From CAIYHK01 sp964638795 (GTDB lineage Bacteria > Actinomycetota > Acidimicrobiia > Acidimicrobiales > Ilumatobacteraceae), in NCBI GenBank assembly GCA_964638795.1, contig CAZXAX010000056.1, positions 1 through 10,545 on the forward strand: 10,545 bases of DNA, given 5' to 3'. The notes beneath the pieces are model-generated. The model saw nothing but the letters and a program-made list of their open reading frames with translations, was not told the DNA's origin and made no database searches. Made by a program: the position numbers and the translations under genes. Positions 1 through 6,387 of the stretch are shown here, in pieces; the first letter of the stretch is position 1; each line of letters starts with the position of its first letter.

Positions 1-32
1 AGTTCTGATTCATCACCAATTGCCAAACCCAT
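1..32 (-). CDS. Probable acyl-CoA dehydrogenase, N-terminal fragment (runs off window)
   Basis: Reading leftward from an ATG at 32-30, the frame gives MGLAIGDESE before the window ends. This resembles the usual start of actinobacterial acyl-CoA dehydrogenases (M-x-L/F-A-x-x-D/E-E-x-x-L). A strong purine-rich ribosome site, GGGGGT, lies at 46-41, eight bases before the ATG. The gene follows the 292-aa amidohydrolase after a 43-bp gap (33-75) and is probably the fifth gene of the same minus-strand operon. A TAATCT at 70-65 could be an internal -10 element, but nothing else supports it. Ten codons are very little evidence. The ribosome site and the family-like start make a gene here likely, but the family call is tentative. 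Confidence 0.5.
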   Translation of the reverse strand, partial: MGLAIGDESE

Positions 33-75
33 GCGCCGTTACCCCCAATGATTTCGACTTCGTAAGATTAGTCGT

Positions 76-954
76 TCACAGTTGTGCCACAAACGAGTAG
101 ACACGCTCTGCCACACCTGCGAACAAGAGGTCGCGTTCCCCTGAATCAAGACCCGAGGTCAGTTCAAAGAACGCGGACCATAATTCGTTCAGCGACCCGT
201 GCATTCCATCCACCGGAAAGTTGCTTGCAAACATGCAACGTTCTACACCGAAGGTCTCAATGGCTTTTTCAACCCAGGGTGCGAATACTGCGGCAGTCAT
301 AGCACCAAGTGGCATCGCCAGCCCAGAGATTTTGCAGGATACATTTGGGCCAACATCGGCCAGCGCCGCGATACCTGTTTCCCATAGCACGCGCTCATCA
401 TGATCAGCTGAACGAGGCCAACCTGTGTGTTCCACCACAACATTTAGTTGTGGATGAGCTTCCAACCGTTGAGCGATTTCCACCAACTGAGGCGGATGCG
501 CCATCAGTTCAAAAATGAGTCCACGCTCGGTCATTGCGATGAGAACATCATCGTCAGGGAGTGGCGGCGCATTCTGTCCCATTGGCCGCACGCCTTTGAA
601 GCGCTTTGCTTTCATCTGGATATCTAACAGCGCAATTGTTTCGGCGCTTGAGTCAGTTGGGGGGAGCCCACCGATTATCGCTGCTGGATGCCCCAGGGTC
701 TCAGATTGCGCATCAAGGTAGAGCGTTTCATCAACGCTGTTTCTGCCCGTTGCTGCTGCAACATTTACAAGAGCAACCACGTTCCATCCATCGGCTTCAT
801 TCTGATAAATCTCGGGATTAAAAAGTCGGGACATACCAGTTACATTGCCCATGCCGATTTCCATGCGGCCCGACAAATAGGGATACCAGTCAGTTCGTGC
901 GGGATCCCAGAGATGCACATGGGCATCGACTATCCGGTCAGGGCGTTTGATCAT
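76..954 (-). CDS. Metal-dependent amidohydrolase, COG3618 type (lactonase-like TIM barrel), 292 aa
   Basis: This is a single-domain amidohydrolase-superfamily protein of normal length for the group that includes L-fuconolactonase and 2-pyrone-4,6-dicarboxylate lactonase; those relatives hydrolyse lactones. The first-strand metal motif is intact, H12-V-H14 followed by L-W-D-P. Other likely active-site residues are H153 in ELMAHPP, H176 in VEHTGWP and D249 in SNFPVDG, all at the places expected for the family. I choose the ATG at 954-952, because it overlaps the TGA of the preceding SDR as ATGA, with a GAAGAG sequence eight bases upstream. A GTG at 960 in the same frame is the alternative and would add two residues. 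The gene lies downstream of a Baeyer-Villiger-type monooxygenase and an SDR, which makes a lactone or ester substrate attractive, but that is inference. It is the only one of the three amidohydrolases here with a complete HxH. Confidence 0.88.
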   Translation of the reverse strand: MIKRPDRIVDAHVHLWDPARTDWYPYLSGRMEIGMGNVTGMSRLFNPEIYQNEADGWNVVALVNVAAATGRNSVDETLYLDAQSETLGHPAAIIGGLPPTDSSAETIALLDIQMKAKRFKGVRPMGQNAPPLPDDDVLIAMTERGLIFELMAHPPQLVEIAQRLEAHPQLNVVVEHTGWPRSADHDERVLWETGIAALADVGPNVSCKISGLAMPLGAMTAAVFAPWVEKAIETFGVERCMFASNFPVDGMHGSLNELWSAFFELTSGLDSGERDLLFAGVAERVYSFVAQL

Positions 955-2582
955 TGGCACATCTCTTCAAGAACATCGCCGAACCATAACGGCATATCGG
1001 GGCCACCGAATACCAAGCTGCCTGTGGGGCATGGGTGACTACGAAGACCGAGCCAACCATGACCGATAGCGAGTTCTGCGCCAGAGAGTCCAACGGCGTC
1101 GGCATTGAACGCACATGCGAGGGCGAGTGCAACGGTGGCATCAATGTTTGTCGGGTCTTCGATTGCGATTGTGAAAGCTGAAACACGGTCGCTGGTGGCA
1201 CCACGAGCTGCGCGGAATAGCTGTGCCGACGTTTGGGCGCGAGTCGTGCCACGCTGGTTGCGGGCATCGACCAGATTCACGAGCCGTAGCGGTGCTTCGC
1301 GTTCAGCTGAATAGTCCGCACATGCGCGAGCCCAACGCGCATCAGCCAAAATCTCCGAACCAAGTTCAGTGTGGGAATTCAATATTGAATGCCAGTCTGT
1401 ATCAGTGTCGTTTGCGCCCGATCCAGAAAGTGCAACGAACACGACATCAAGTGCTGATCCATCAAATGCGTTTCGCAGTGCAGAACTCGCACCCGCAAAG
1501 CCAGGGCCGACGTCTTTTGGTGACACGAAAAGCACCTTGGATCCATGTGCTGTGATTCGATTAGTGAGAATTGCCGCCAACTGTGGTTGATCAGAGATGA
1601 TCAAGACATTTGCATTCTGTGGAATTTCACCGGGAGTGGATAGCGAATCAAAAATCTCGCTAAACCTTGGGTTGGCGCCTCCCGTTGTTGCTTGTTGTTT
1701 CTCGGCGGCGATCAGAGTGGGGAGATATGAAGTAACCACTGAGTCGACACTTTGAACATCAGACGTACGAATTATCTCCATCAGCTGCGGCTCACGAAGT
1801 ACGGCAATCTCGCTTCCACCTGCGAAGAGAATGCGACCGCGTGGAGTAGTTGTGTGCCCCGCCATCGCGGCGCCTAACGGCCCTAGCTGTTCTGGCGGCG
1901 GTAGCGCGCCGAGTGCCAGACCACCTGAAACCCTTGCGCCATCCTTTGGTGCTGCTGAAGTTCTTTTCAACGCCGAAGTGACCATTCGCGTCATCGCAAT
2001 TGGACTGATCGCATTGACGTGCACTCCATGCGGCGCGTGGCGACCAAGTTTCCAAGTGAGAGCCGCCACCGCACGTTTGGCACATCCGTATGCGCCTGCA
2101 TCGGCGGTCCGCCAACCTGATCCGGAAGTGACCCCAACAACATGTCCTGCACCTACCTCGGCAAAGTGTGGCATTACTGCTGCTAAGACGTTGATGTAAC
2201 CCTGTAGGTGGACCTCAATTACTGCGGACCAGTCCGGTTCGTCTCCTTTTGCGAATCCAGTTGGTCGCGATATTCCGGCGGCATTGACCACCGCATCAAG
2301 ACGTCCGTGTCGTGTAAGTAGGTCTTCAACAAGGACTGACATGGCGTGAGCATCAGTAACAGATGTATTGGATGACTCTGCGCTACCACCCGCTTCCAAG
2401 ATTCGTTCAGCGGTTGTTGGTGTTTGATCAGCAGGGGCACTAGTTCCGTCAACCGCTACCAAGGGGTCAACTGTGACTACATGATCTCCATGGCGTGCGA
2501 GTTCTTCAGCAATTGCGCCGCCAATTCCTGCGCCACCACCAGTGACGATCACCACTCGTTTGGTGCCGGCAGATTTCGTCAT
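951..2582 (-). CDS. Two-domain SDR: functional N-terminal short-chain dehydrogenase plus degenerate C-terminal Rossmann half, 543 aa
   Basis: The N-terminal part (about residues 8-270) is a classical NAD(P)-dependent SDR. It has the nucleotide motif TGGGAGIG at 14-21, NAAG at 100-103, a catalytic serine in TSGSG (S153 or S155), Y165 and K169 in YGCAK, and a final FAGG strand. Such enzymes interconvert alcohols and ketones. The protein is about twice the usual 250-300 aa. From about residue 322 it repeats the pattern of an SDR: a beta-alpha-beta start (ANVLIIS), a strand DVVFVAL near 379-385, a strand RLVNLVDA near 433-440 and a strand SAFTIAI near 468-474. This half has no glycine-rich motif and no YxxxK; Q454-LFRAAR occupies that place. 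I infer a degenerate SDR-like domain for packing or regulation. The ATG at 2582 overlaps the monooxygenase TGA (ATGA) and the stop overlaps the next gene's ATG, so translation is probably coupled at both ends. Confidence 0.88.
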   Translation of the reverse strand: MTKSAGTKRVVIVTGGGAGIGGAIAEELARHGDHVVTVDPLVAVDGTSAPADQTPTTAERILEAGGSAESSNTSVTDAHAMSVLVEDLLTRHGRLDAVVNAAGISRPTGFAKGDEPDWSAVIEVHLQGYINVLAAVMPHFAEVGAGHVVGVTSGSGWRTADAGAYGCAKRAVAALTWKLGRHAPHGVHVNAISPIAMTRMVTSALKRTSAAPKDGARVSGGLALGALPPPEQLGPLGAAMAGHTTTPRGRILFAGGSEIAVLREPQLMEIIRTSDVQSVDSVVTSYLPTLIAAEKQQATTGGANPRFSEIFDSLSTPGEIPQNANVLIISDQPQLAAILTNRITAHGSKVLFVSPKDVGPGFAGASSALRNAFDGSALDVVFVALSGSGANDTDTDWHSILNSHTELGSEILADARWARACADYSAEREAPLRLVNLVDARNQRGTTRAQTSAQLFRAARGATSDRVSAFTIAIEDPTNIDATVALALACAFNADAVGLSGAELAIGHGWLGLRSHPCPTGSLVFGGPDMPLWFGDVLEEMCQ

Positions 2583-4216
2583 CGCAACTCGAGGCCTTCA
2601 AACCGTTCAGAAGCCACCCATGTTTTCAATAGGTCGCGGTAACCGAAGTAATCGCCAAAGCCCCGCCCGTAGTTGCCGTTAAGAGGATTGCGTGACTCTG
2701 GATGACCCTCGTTGTTAATGCGTGATGGTGTGCAGGCCGACATGAGCGCACTTGCATCAGCGAAAGACGCAAGTATCTTCTGGTTCCAATCGTGTTCAGC
2801 CTCTGCCGTCACTTCAAAAGTGGGCCCACCCTTCTTGAGCAGCTGGGCAATTGTCTGCGCCACAATTTCAGCACCTAGTACCGCAAGTTGGGTGTAGTTC
2901 ACAGTGACCACAGATTGTTGAGAAGGTGCCGGCATTGTGAACAAATTCGGCAGACCACGAACCATCATTCCGTAGAGGCTCGATGCGCCATCCGCCCAGA
3001 GTTCAGCAAGAGTGACCCCATCAACTCCGACGATGTCGTGCCCTGCACGTCGAAAGAGGGGAGTCGCTTCTGCTTCAAAACCTGTGGCATATACGATGCA
3101 GTCGAGTTCGATCTTCTCGCCGTTGACCATGACACCATCTGTAACTACACGATCAATTCCGGTTGGGCAGTCGACCAGTGTGACATTGCGTTGATTGAAC
3201 GATGTCAAGTACTCGTCATGAAAGCATGGACGCTTACATAAGTAGCGGTACCAAGGTTTGAGAACTTCCGCCACAGCTGAGTCACCGACAATTGACTCAA
3301 CTCGACTGCGATGGGCTTCCATGATCTCATAATCAATTGCCTCCCAGCGGGTGAACCAGTCGGCCGAAGATTCTCCAGGCTGGCGACTCGGTGGATTCTG
3401 CACTTTTGCATAATCAAGTGTCCAGCCGTCATTAGTTAGGTCAGCATCTACTTCTCGCCCAAGCATTAGAGCCTGGAAGTTGTCCATGCGTTCCTGTTGC
3501 CAGCCAGGCCTGAGACTCTTTGCGAACGTGACATCTGTTTGTTTGTTATCGCGCACTCCAATTGCTGAGGGAGTCCGTTGAAAGATCCAGAGATGCTTAG
3601 ATCCCTCTGCTAGCGGTGGCACACACTGGATGCCAGTTGCACCAGTACCGATTAGACCAACAACTTTGTCTTTCAAGTTCGTCAGTTGCTCACCTGGTGC
3701 GCCACCGGTGTATTCGTAATCCCAACGCGCCGAGTGGAACGAGTGGCCCTTGAAATCGGGCATGCCAGGAATAGTTGGCAGCTTTAGGAGATTGAGAATT
3801 CCAGGTGCGATTACGTAGTAGCGCGCGGTGAAATTATCTCCGCGATCGGTCGCAATGTTCCAGCGCTTTTCATCCTCGTTCCACAGGGCACGGTTGATGC
3901 GTGTGTGAAAAAGTGCATCTCGGTTGAGGTCAAATTGCGCCGCTAATAGTTGCAGATACTCGAGAATCTCATCCCCNNNNNNNNNNNNNNNNNNNNNNNN
4001 NNNNNNNNNNNNNNNNNNNNNNNNNNNNNNNNNNNNNNNNNNNNNNNNNNNNNNNNNNNNNNNNNNNNNNNNNNNNTCTTCCCTGTATCGACCAAACAGA
4101 TCATCATTATCAAGGTCACGGATATCTGCGCGCCCTGGGATCAAGCGCTTATTGCGTTCGGCCAAGTATTTGGATCGCACACTATCCGGGTCATACCCGC
4201 CGTGTGCTTGGGTCAT
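2579..4216 (-). CDS. Baeyer-Villiger-type FAD/NADPH monooxygenase, interrupted by a 100-N gap
   Basis: This is a class B flavoprotein monooxygenase, which would insert one oxygen from O2 next to a ketone to make an ester or lactone. The Baeyer-Villiger fingerprint FxGxxxHxxxW(P/D) reads FKGHSFHSARWD at about 3754-3719. The NADPH Rossmann motif GTGATGIQ follows near 3652-3629. The arginine of CKRPCFHDEY (codon 3232-3230) matches the catalytic arginine of phenylacetone monooxygenase, and a late ATGFE motif is present. The first 46 residues, including KYLAERNKRL, form the N-terminal extension seen in many actinobacterial members. The FAD GxGxxG and GTWYWNRYPG-like segment expected next is hidden in the N run, which allows only about 34 residues where roughly 90-100 are expected, so the true protein is probably about 600 aa. 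The ATG at 4216 overlaps the upstream TGA as ATGA. It is the second gene of the operon. The exact ketone substrate is unknown. Confidence 0.88.
   Translation of the reverse strand: MTQAHGGYDPDSVRSKYLAERNKRLIPGRADIRDLDNDDLFGRYREXXXXXXXXXXXXXXXXXXXXXXXXXXXXXXXXXXGDEILEYLQLLAAQFDLNRDALFHTRINRALWNEDEKRWNIATDRGDNFTARYYVIAPGILNLLKLPTIPGMPDFKGHSFHSARWDYEYTGGAPGEQLTNLKDKVVGLIGTGATGIQCVPPLAEGSKHLWIFQRTPSAIGVRDNKQTDVTFAKSLRPGWQQERMDNFQALMLGREVDADLTNDGWTLDYAKVQNPPSRQPGESSADWFTRWEAIDYEIMEAHRSRVESIVGDSAVAEVLKPWYRYLCKRPCFHDEYLTSFNQRNVTLVDCPTGIDRVVTDGVMVNGEKIELDCIVYATGFEAEATPLFRRAGHDIVGVDGVTLAELWADGASSLYGMMVRGLPNLFTMPAPSQQSVVTVNYTQLAVLGAEIVAQTIAQLLKKGGPTFEVTAEAEHDWNQKILASFADASALMSACTPSRINNEGHPESRNPLNGNYGRGFGDYFGYRDLLKTWVASERFEGLELR
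3977..4076. other. Run of exactly 100 N (assembly gap of probably different true length)
   Basis: All 100 bases are undetermined. The monooxygenase frame is open on both sides and happens to stay in phase at 100. The family needs the FAD-binding Rossmann segment here, so the real missing length is probably about 270-300 bp and equal to 1 modulo 3. A round 100 is the common placeholder for unknown gap size. Confidence 0.95.
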
Positions 4217-5424
4217 GCGGCGATTCCGAGAAACTCGTACACGTTTTCACGCATAACGATTCTGGTTTCATTGGCGTCAAAATCAGGAATGTCTTTGACG
4301 AATGCGCACGGATCTGCAAGTCCTTCAGTATGCGGGAAGTCGGAACCAAACATCAGGCGTTCAATTCCAACTTGATCTTTCAACATTGACATATCGTCTT
4401 CGTAGTACGGCGAAATCCAGACTTGGCGCTTGAATTGCTCTACTGGATGCTCGCTGAACGAGCTCGGCATTTTGCCGTATGCCATTTTGAGATTTCGTAG
4501 TAGGTCCGGCACCCACATCGCACCATTTTCAATCGATGCGATACGTAGTTTTGGAAAGCGAGATAGGAGTCCGTGACATATAAGCGAGGCAAGAGTGTCT
4601 GAGATTCCGCGATCAGCGAATGCGACGAGCGGGAATGAAGAATGTTTGAATCCTTCAAAACTTGCATTCCCGTTTTGGCCGGGTTCACTGACTCGCCATA
4701 CATTTCCGTAGTTCAAACCGTTGAGACCCGCATGAAACACCATCGGCACACCGGACTCAGCAATGAGCCCCCAGACACGATCGAACTTTGGGTGAGCCGG
4801 TGATACGTAGCCGTCGTCACCGTCAGGCACGGGGCCCGGTGTGGTGACAAGAACTCGTGCACCAGCAGAAAGCACGCGACTGACTTCATCTTCAGCAAGC
4901 ACTGGGTCAGCAAACGTAATCATCGGTGCTGCGTATAGGCGTCCATCGCCACGATCAAATCCCCAGTCATCATCAAGCCACTTATTGAATGCCGTGAATG
5001 CAGCATGGAGTGCTGGGACGTCGCGACGGAGCGCATCTTGCATCCCCACACCGAGTGTGGGGAACAGAAGTGAGCCCTCAAGACCTTGTTCATCGAGTTG
5101 CTTAACGCGAGCATCACGATTGCGGTATTCGGGGTGTTCACTGATCGGGTCGAGTTGACCAAACATTGTTTTTAGATCCATGGCGTCGAGGTTGCGTCCA
5201 CGGAAGTAATCCTCAAGGCTTCCCGGAGCAGCAATTGGGTCAAAAGTTGGGTTGGGAATGAACTTGTTGACTCGACCTCCGACAAGGAGGCGTGTTTTGC
5301 CGTTTATTTGTGCCCATTGCATGCACCGCTTAGCCATCTTGCGATCGATGTAACGCGTGAATGCATCCGTCGCTTCGTAATAGTGGTGGTCGGCGTCAAA
5401 TGGGCGGAAACCGAGAGTGCTCAT
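4213..5424 (-). CDS. ACMSD-like amidohydrolase-2 family protein (COG2159), 403 aa, altered metal motif
   Basis: This TIM-barrel amidohydrolase belongs to a large actinobacterial family of about 400 aa whose members start with a DADxHYYE motif and continue with RLLVGGRVNKFIPNPTFDP near 45-63. The founding relative, aminocarboxymuconate semialdehyde decarboxylase, is a zinc enzyme, but the role of this branch is not established. The usual HxH on strand 1 is D12-H13-H14 here. H231 in VFHAGLN and D362 in GSDFPH are kept, while the place of the second active-site histidine reads S-I-E299-N300-G. Metal binding may therefore differ or rest on fewer ligands. It could be a hydrolase, decarboxylase or hydratase. 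The gene is first in the minus-strand operon, and its ATG at 5424 lies exactly six bases after TATTGT, so the transcript is probably leaderless. Its stop overlaps the monooxygenase start, linking the two in expression. Confidence 0.87.
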   Translation of the reverse strand: MSTLGFRPFDADHHYYEATDAFTRYIDRKMAKRCMQWAQINGKTRLLVGGRVNKFIPNPTFDPIAAPGSLEDYFRGRNLDAMDLKTMFGQLDPISEHPEYRNRDARVKQLDEQGLEGSLLFPTLGVGMQDALRRDVPALHAAFTAFNKWLDDDWGFDRGDGRLYAAPMITFADPVLAEDEVSRVLSAGARVLVTTPGPVPDGDDGYVSPAHPKFDRVWGLIAESGVPMVFHAGLNGLNYGNVWRVSEPGQNGNASFEGFKHSSFPLVAFADRGISDTLASLICHGLLSRFPKLRIASIENGAMWVPDLLRNLKMAYGKMPSSFSEHPVEQFKRQVWISPYYEDDMSMLKDQVGIERLMFGSDFPHTEGLADPCAFVKDIPDFDANETRIVMRENVYEFLGIAA

Positions 5425-5430
5425 GAAAAC

Positions 5431-5436
5431 ACAATA
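5431..5436 (-). promoter_or_regulatory. -10 element TATTGT for leaderless minus-strand operon
   Basis: Reading the minus strand, TATTGT (5436-5431) is followed by six bases, GTTTTC, and then the ATG at 5424. A -10 hexamer ends at about -7, so transcription would begin at the A of the start codon. No Shine-Dalgarno sequence precedes this ATG, which agrees with a leaderless message. No convincing -35 is visible. Confidence 0.6.
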
Positions 5437-5465
5437 GCGAGCAGGCGGGCGAACAGAATCCTTGC

Positions 5466-5473
5466 CACATGTG
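5466..5473. promoter_or_regulatory. Perfect 8-bp palindrome CACATGTG between divergent promoters
   Basis: The 67 bp between the divergent start codons hold this perfect inverted repeat, upstream of both -10 elements. Outside the eight bases symmetry is poor, with only loosely spaced CCT and AGG at 5460-5462 and 5475-5477. It might be part of an operator for the divergon, but an 8-bp palindrome can occur by chance and no regulator gene lies in the window. Confidence 0.2.
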
Positions 5474-5479
5474 CAGGGC

Positions 5480-5485
5480 TAGAGT
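5480..5485 (+). promoter_or_regulatory. -10 element TAGAGT for leaderless plus-strand gene
   Basis: TAGAGT is followed by six bases (CGCACT) and then GTG at 5492, the same geometry as the opposite promoter. Transcription would begin at the G of the GTG. This promoter and the minus-strand one are back to back, 43 bp apart, so they may be controlled together. Confidence 0.6.
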
Positions 5486-5491
5486 CGCACT

Positions 5492-6358
5492 GTGGGCAAT
5501 ATAAAGGTTATTGATTGTTGGGTAAATATGATGGCGGCAGAGTTCGCCGCGAAGTGGGCCGCCAGGGAGGAACAGCGCACGGCAGTGCAGTTGTTTGGCC
5601 CCGATCTTGCAAAGAGTCCTGACATCGAATCATTAATCGCTGCCTTGGACGAGGCTGGTGTTGCAACAGCAATCCTCACCGCAGGACTCTCGGATCCTGC
5701 CCATACAAAGCGGCGAGGTGCGCCATCGGCTGAGGATTTTCTCGCGTTGGCTGATCGGTACCCGGGCAGAATCTTGGTTTCTGCCTCAGTCGACCGAGCT
5801 ACGAAGCCTTCGGCAAATGTCTCACGTCTTCGCGAGCTATCGAAGCATCCCGCTTTTGTACTCGCTCGAGTGACACCACTCGTTGAGCAATTTGAATTGA
5901 ACCACCGCCTCTACTATCCGGTTTATGCCACCGCTGAAGAGCTGGGCATACCGGTTGCAATCAATGTCGGCATTCCGGGCCCCCAAGTTCGTTCACGTTG
6001 TCAAGATCCAGTTCTTCTCGAAGACGTCCTAATCGACTTCCCCAAGTTGACCGTGATTGGGGCTCATATGGGTCATCCATATGAAGAGTTACTGATTCAG
6101 TACATGTTGAAGTGGCCACAGTTGCATCTCATGAACTCGGCGTATCTCTCCACGTACATGTCGCCATCAATTGTGAAGTTCATGAATTCGTCACGAGGTC
6201 GTGGGCGCCTGCTCTATGCATCGGATCACCCGGTCATCCCGGCGAAGAAGGCGTTGGACGCTGCGCGTGCATTGCCCCTCTCAGACGAAGCAATGGCCGA
6301 GTTCCTCGGTGGTGCGGCGGCGCGCATTTTTGCTCGCGGACTCGCTGCATACAGTTGA
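5492..6358 (+). CDS. Amidohydrolase-2 family protein lacking the HxH metal motif, 288 aa
   Basis: The protein has the TIM-barrel amidohydrolase pattern of a widespread actinobacterial family. It starts with VIDCWVNM, carries INVGIPGP near 157-164 and QDPVLLEDV near 171-179, then AHMGHP at 191-196 and YASDHP at 242-247. The strand-1 HxH is replaced by W10-V-N12, and the histidine expected on the middle strand is N158. Only H192 (with H195 nearby) and D245 remain of the usual ligand set. Either the enzyme works without a standard metal site or it has a changed one; the reaction is unknown. I choose the GTG at 5492 because TAGAGT lies exactly six bases upstream, there is no ribosome site, and the next in-frame ATG (5528) would cut off the conserved first strand. 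It is divergent from the monooxygenase operon and precedes two SDR genes on the same strand. Confidence 0.85.
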   Translation: MGNIKVIDCWVNMMAAEFAAKWAAREEQRTAVQLFGPDLAKSPDIESLIAALDEAGVATAILTAGLSDPAHTKRRGAPSAEDFLALADRYPGRILVSASVDRATKPSANVSRLRELSKHPAFVLARVTPLVEQFELNHRLYYPVYATAEELGIPVAINVGIPGPQVRSRCQDPVLLEDVLIDFPKLTVIGAHMGHPYEELLIQYMLKWPQLHLMNSAYLSTYMSPSIVKFMNSSRGRGRLLYASDHPVIPAKKALDAARALPLSDEAMAEFLGGAAARIFARGLAAYS

Positions 6359-6387
6359 TGGTCATGCAATCAGTAGTGGTGCGATGA
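6358..6387 (+). other. Nine-codon mini-ORF bridging two genes by TGATG and ATGA overlaps
   Basis: The stop TGA at 6356-6358 shares its A with an ATG that opens the frame MVMQSVVVR. That frame ends in a TGA at 6385-6387 overlapping the next gene's ATG at 6384. It could pass terminating ribosomes across the 25-bp space to the SDR, which lacks a clear ribosome site. A TACAGT at 6350-6355 could also be an internal -10 element for the SDR. Both readings are speculative, and the arrangement may be chance. Confidence 0.2.

Noticed and set aside
688..1038. Open frame of 116 codons on the plus strand
   Set aside because: It lies antisense to the 292-aa amidohydrolase and the end of the two-domain SDR, both with clear motifs, and has no recognisable domain or ribosome site.
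938..1267. Open frame of 109 codons on the minus strand in another phase
   Set aside because: It is a shadow inside the C-terminal part of the two-domain SDR; its composition is not protein-like for any family I know.
3977..4076. Real in-frame deletion of the monooxygenase FAD site
   Set aside because: The bases are N in a round-number run, so the missing residues are a sequencing gap, not evidence of deletion.
5462..5467. TTGCCA as a -35 element for the promoter at 5480
   Set aside because: The spacing to TAGAGT is only 12 bp, too short for a normal promoter.
6201..6383. Upstream extension of the 243-aa SDR frame
   Set aside because: It overlaps the well-supported 288-aa amidohydrolase-like gene in another frame, and SDR homology begins only at the ATG at 6384.
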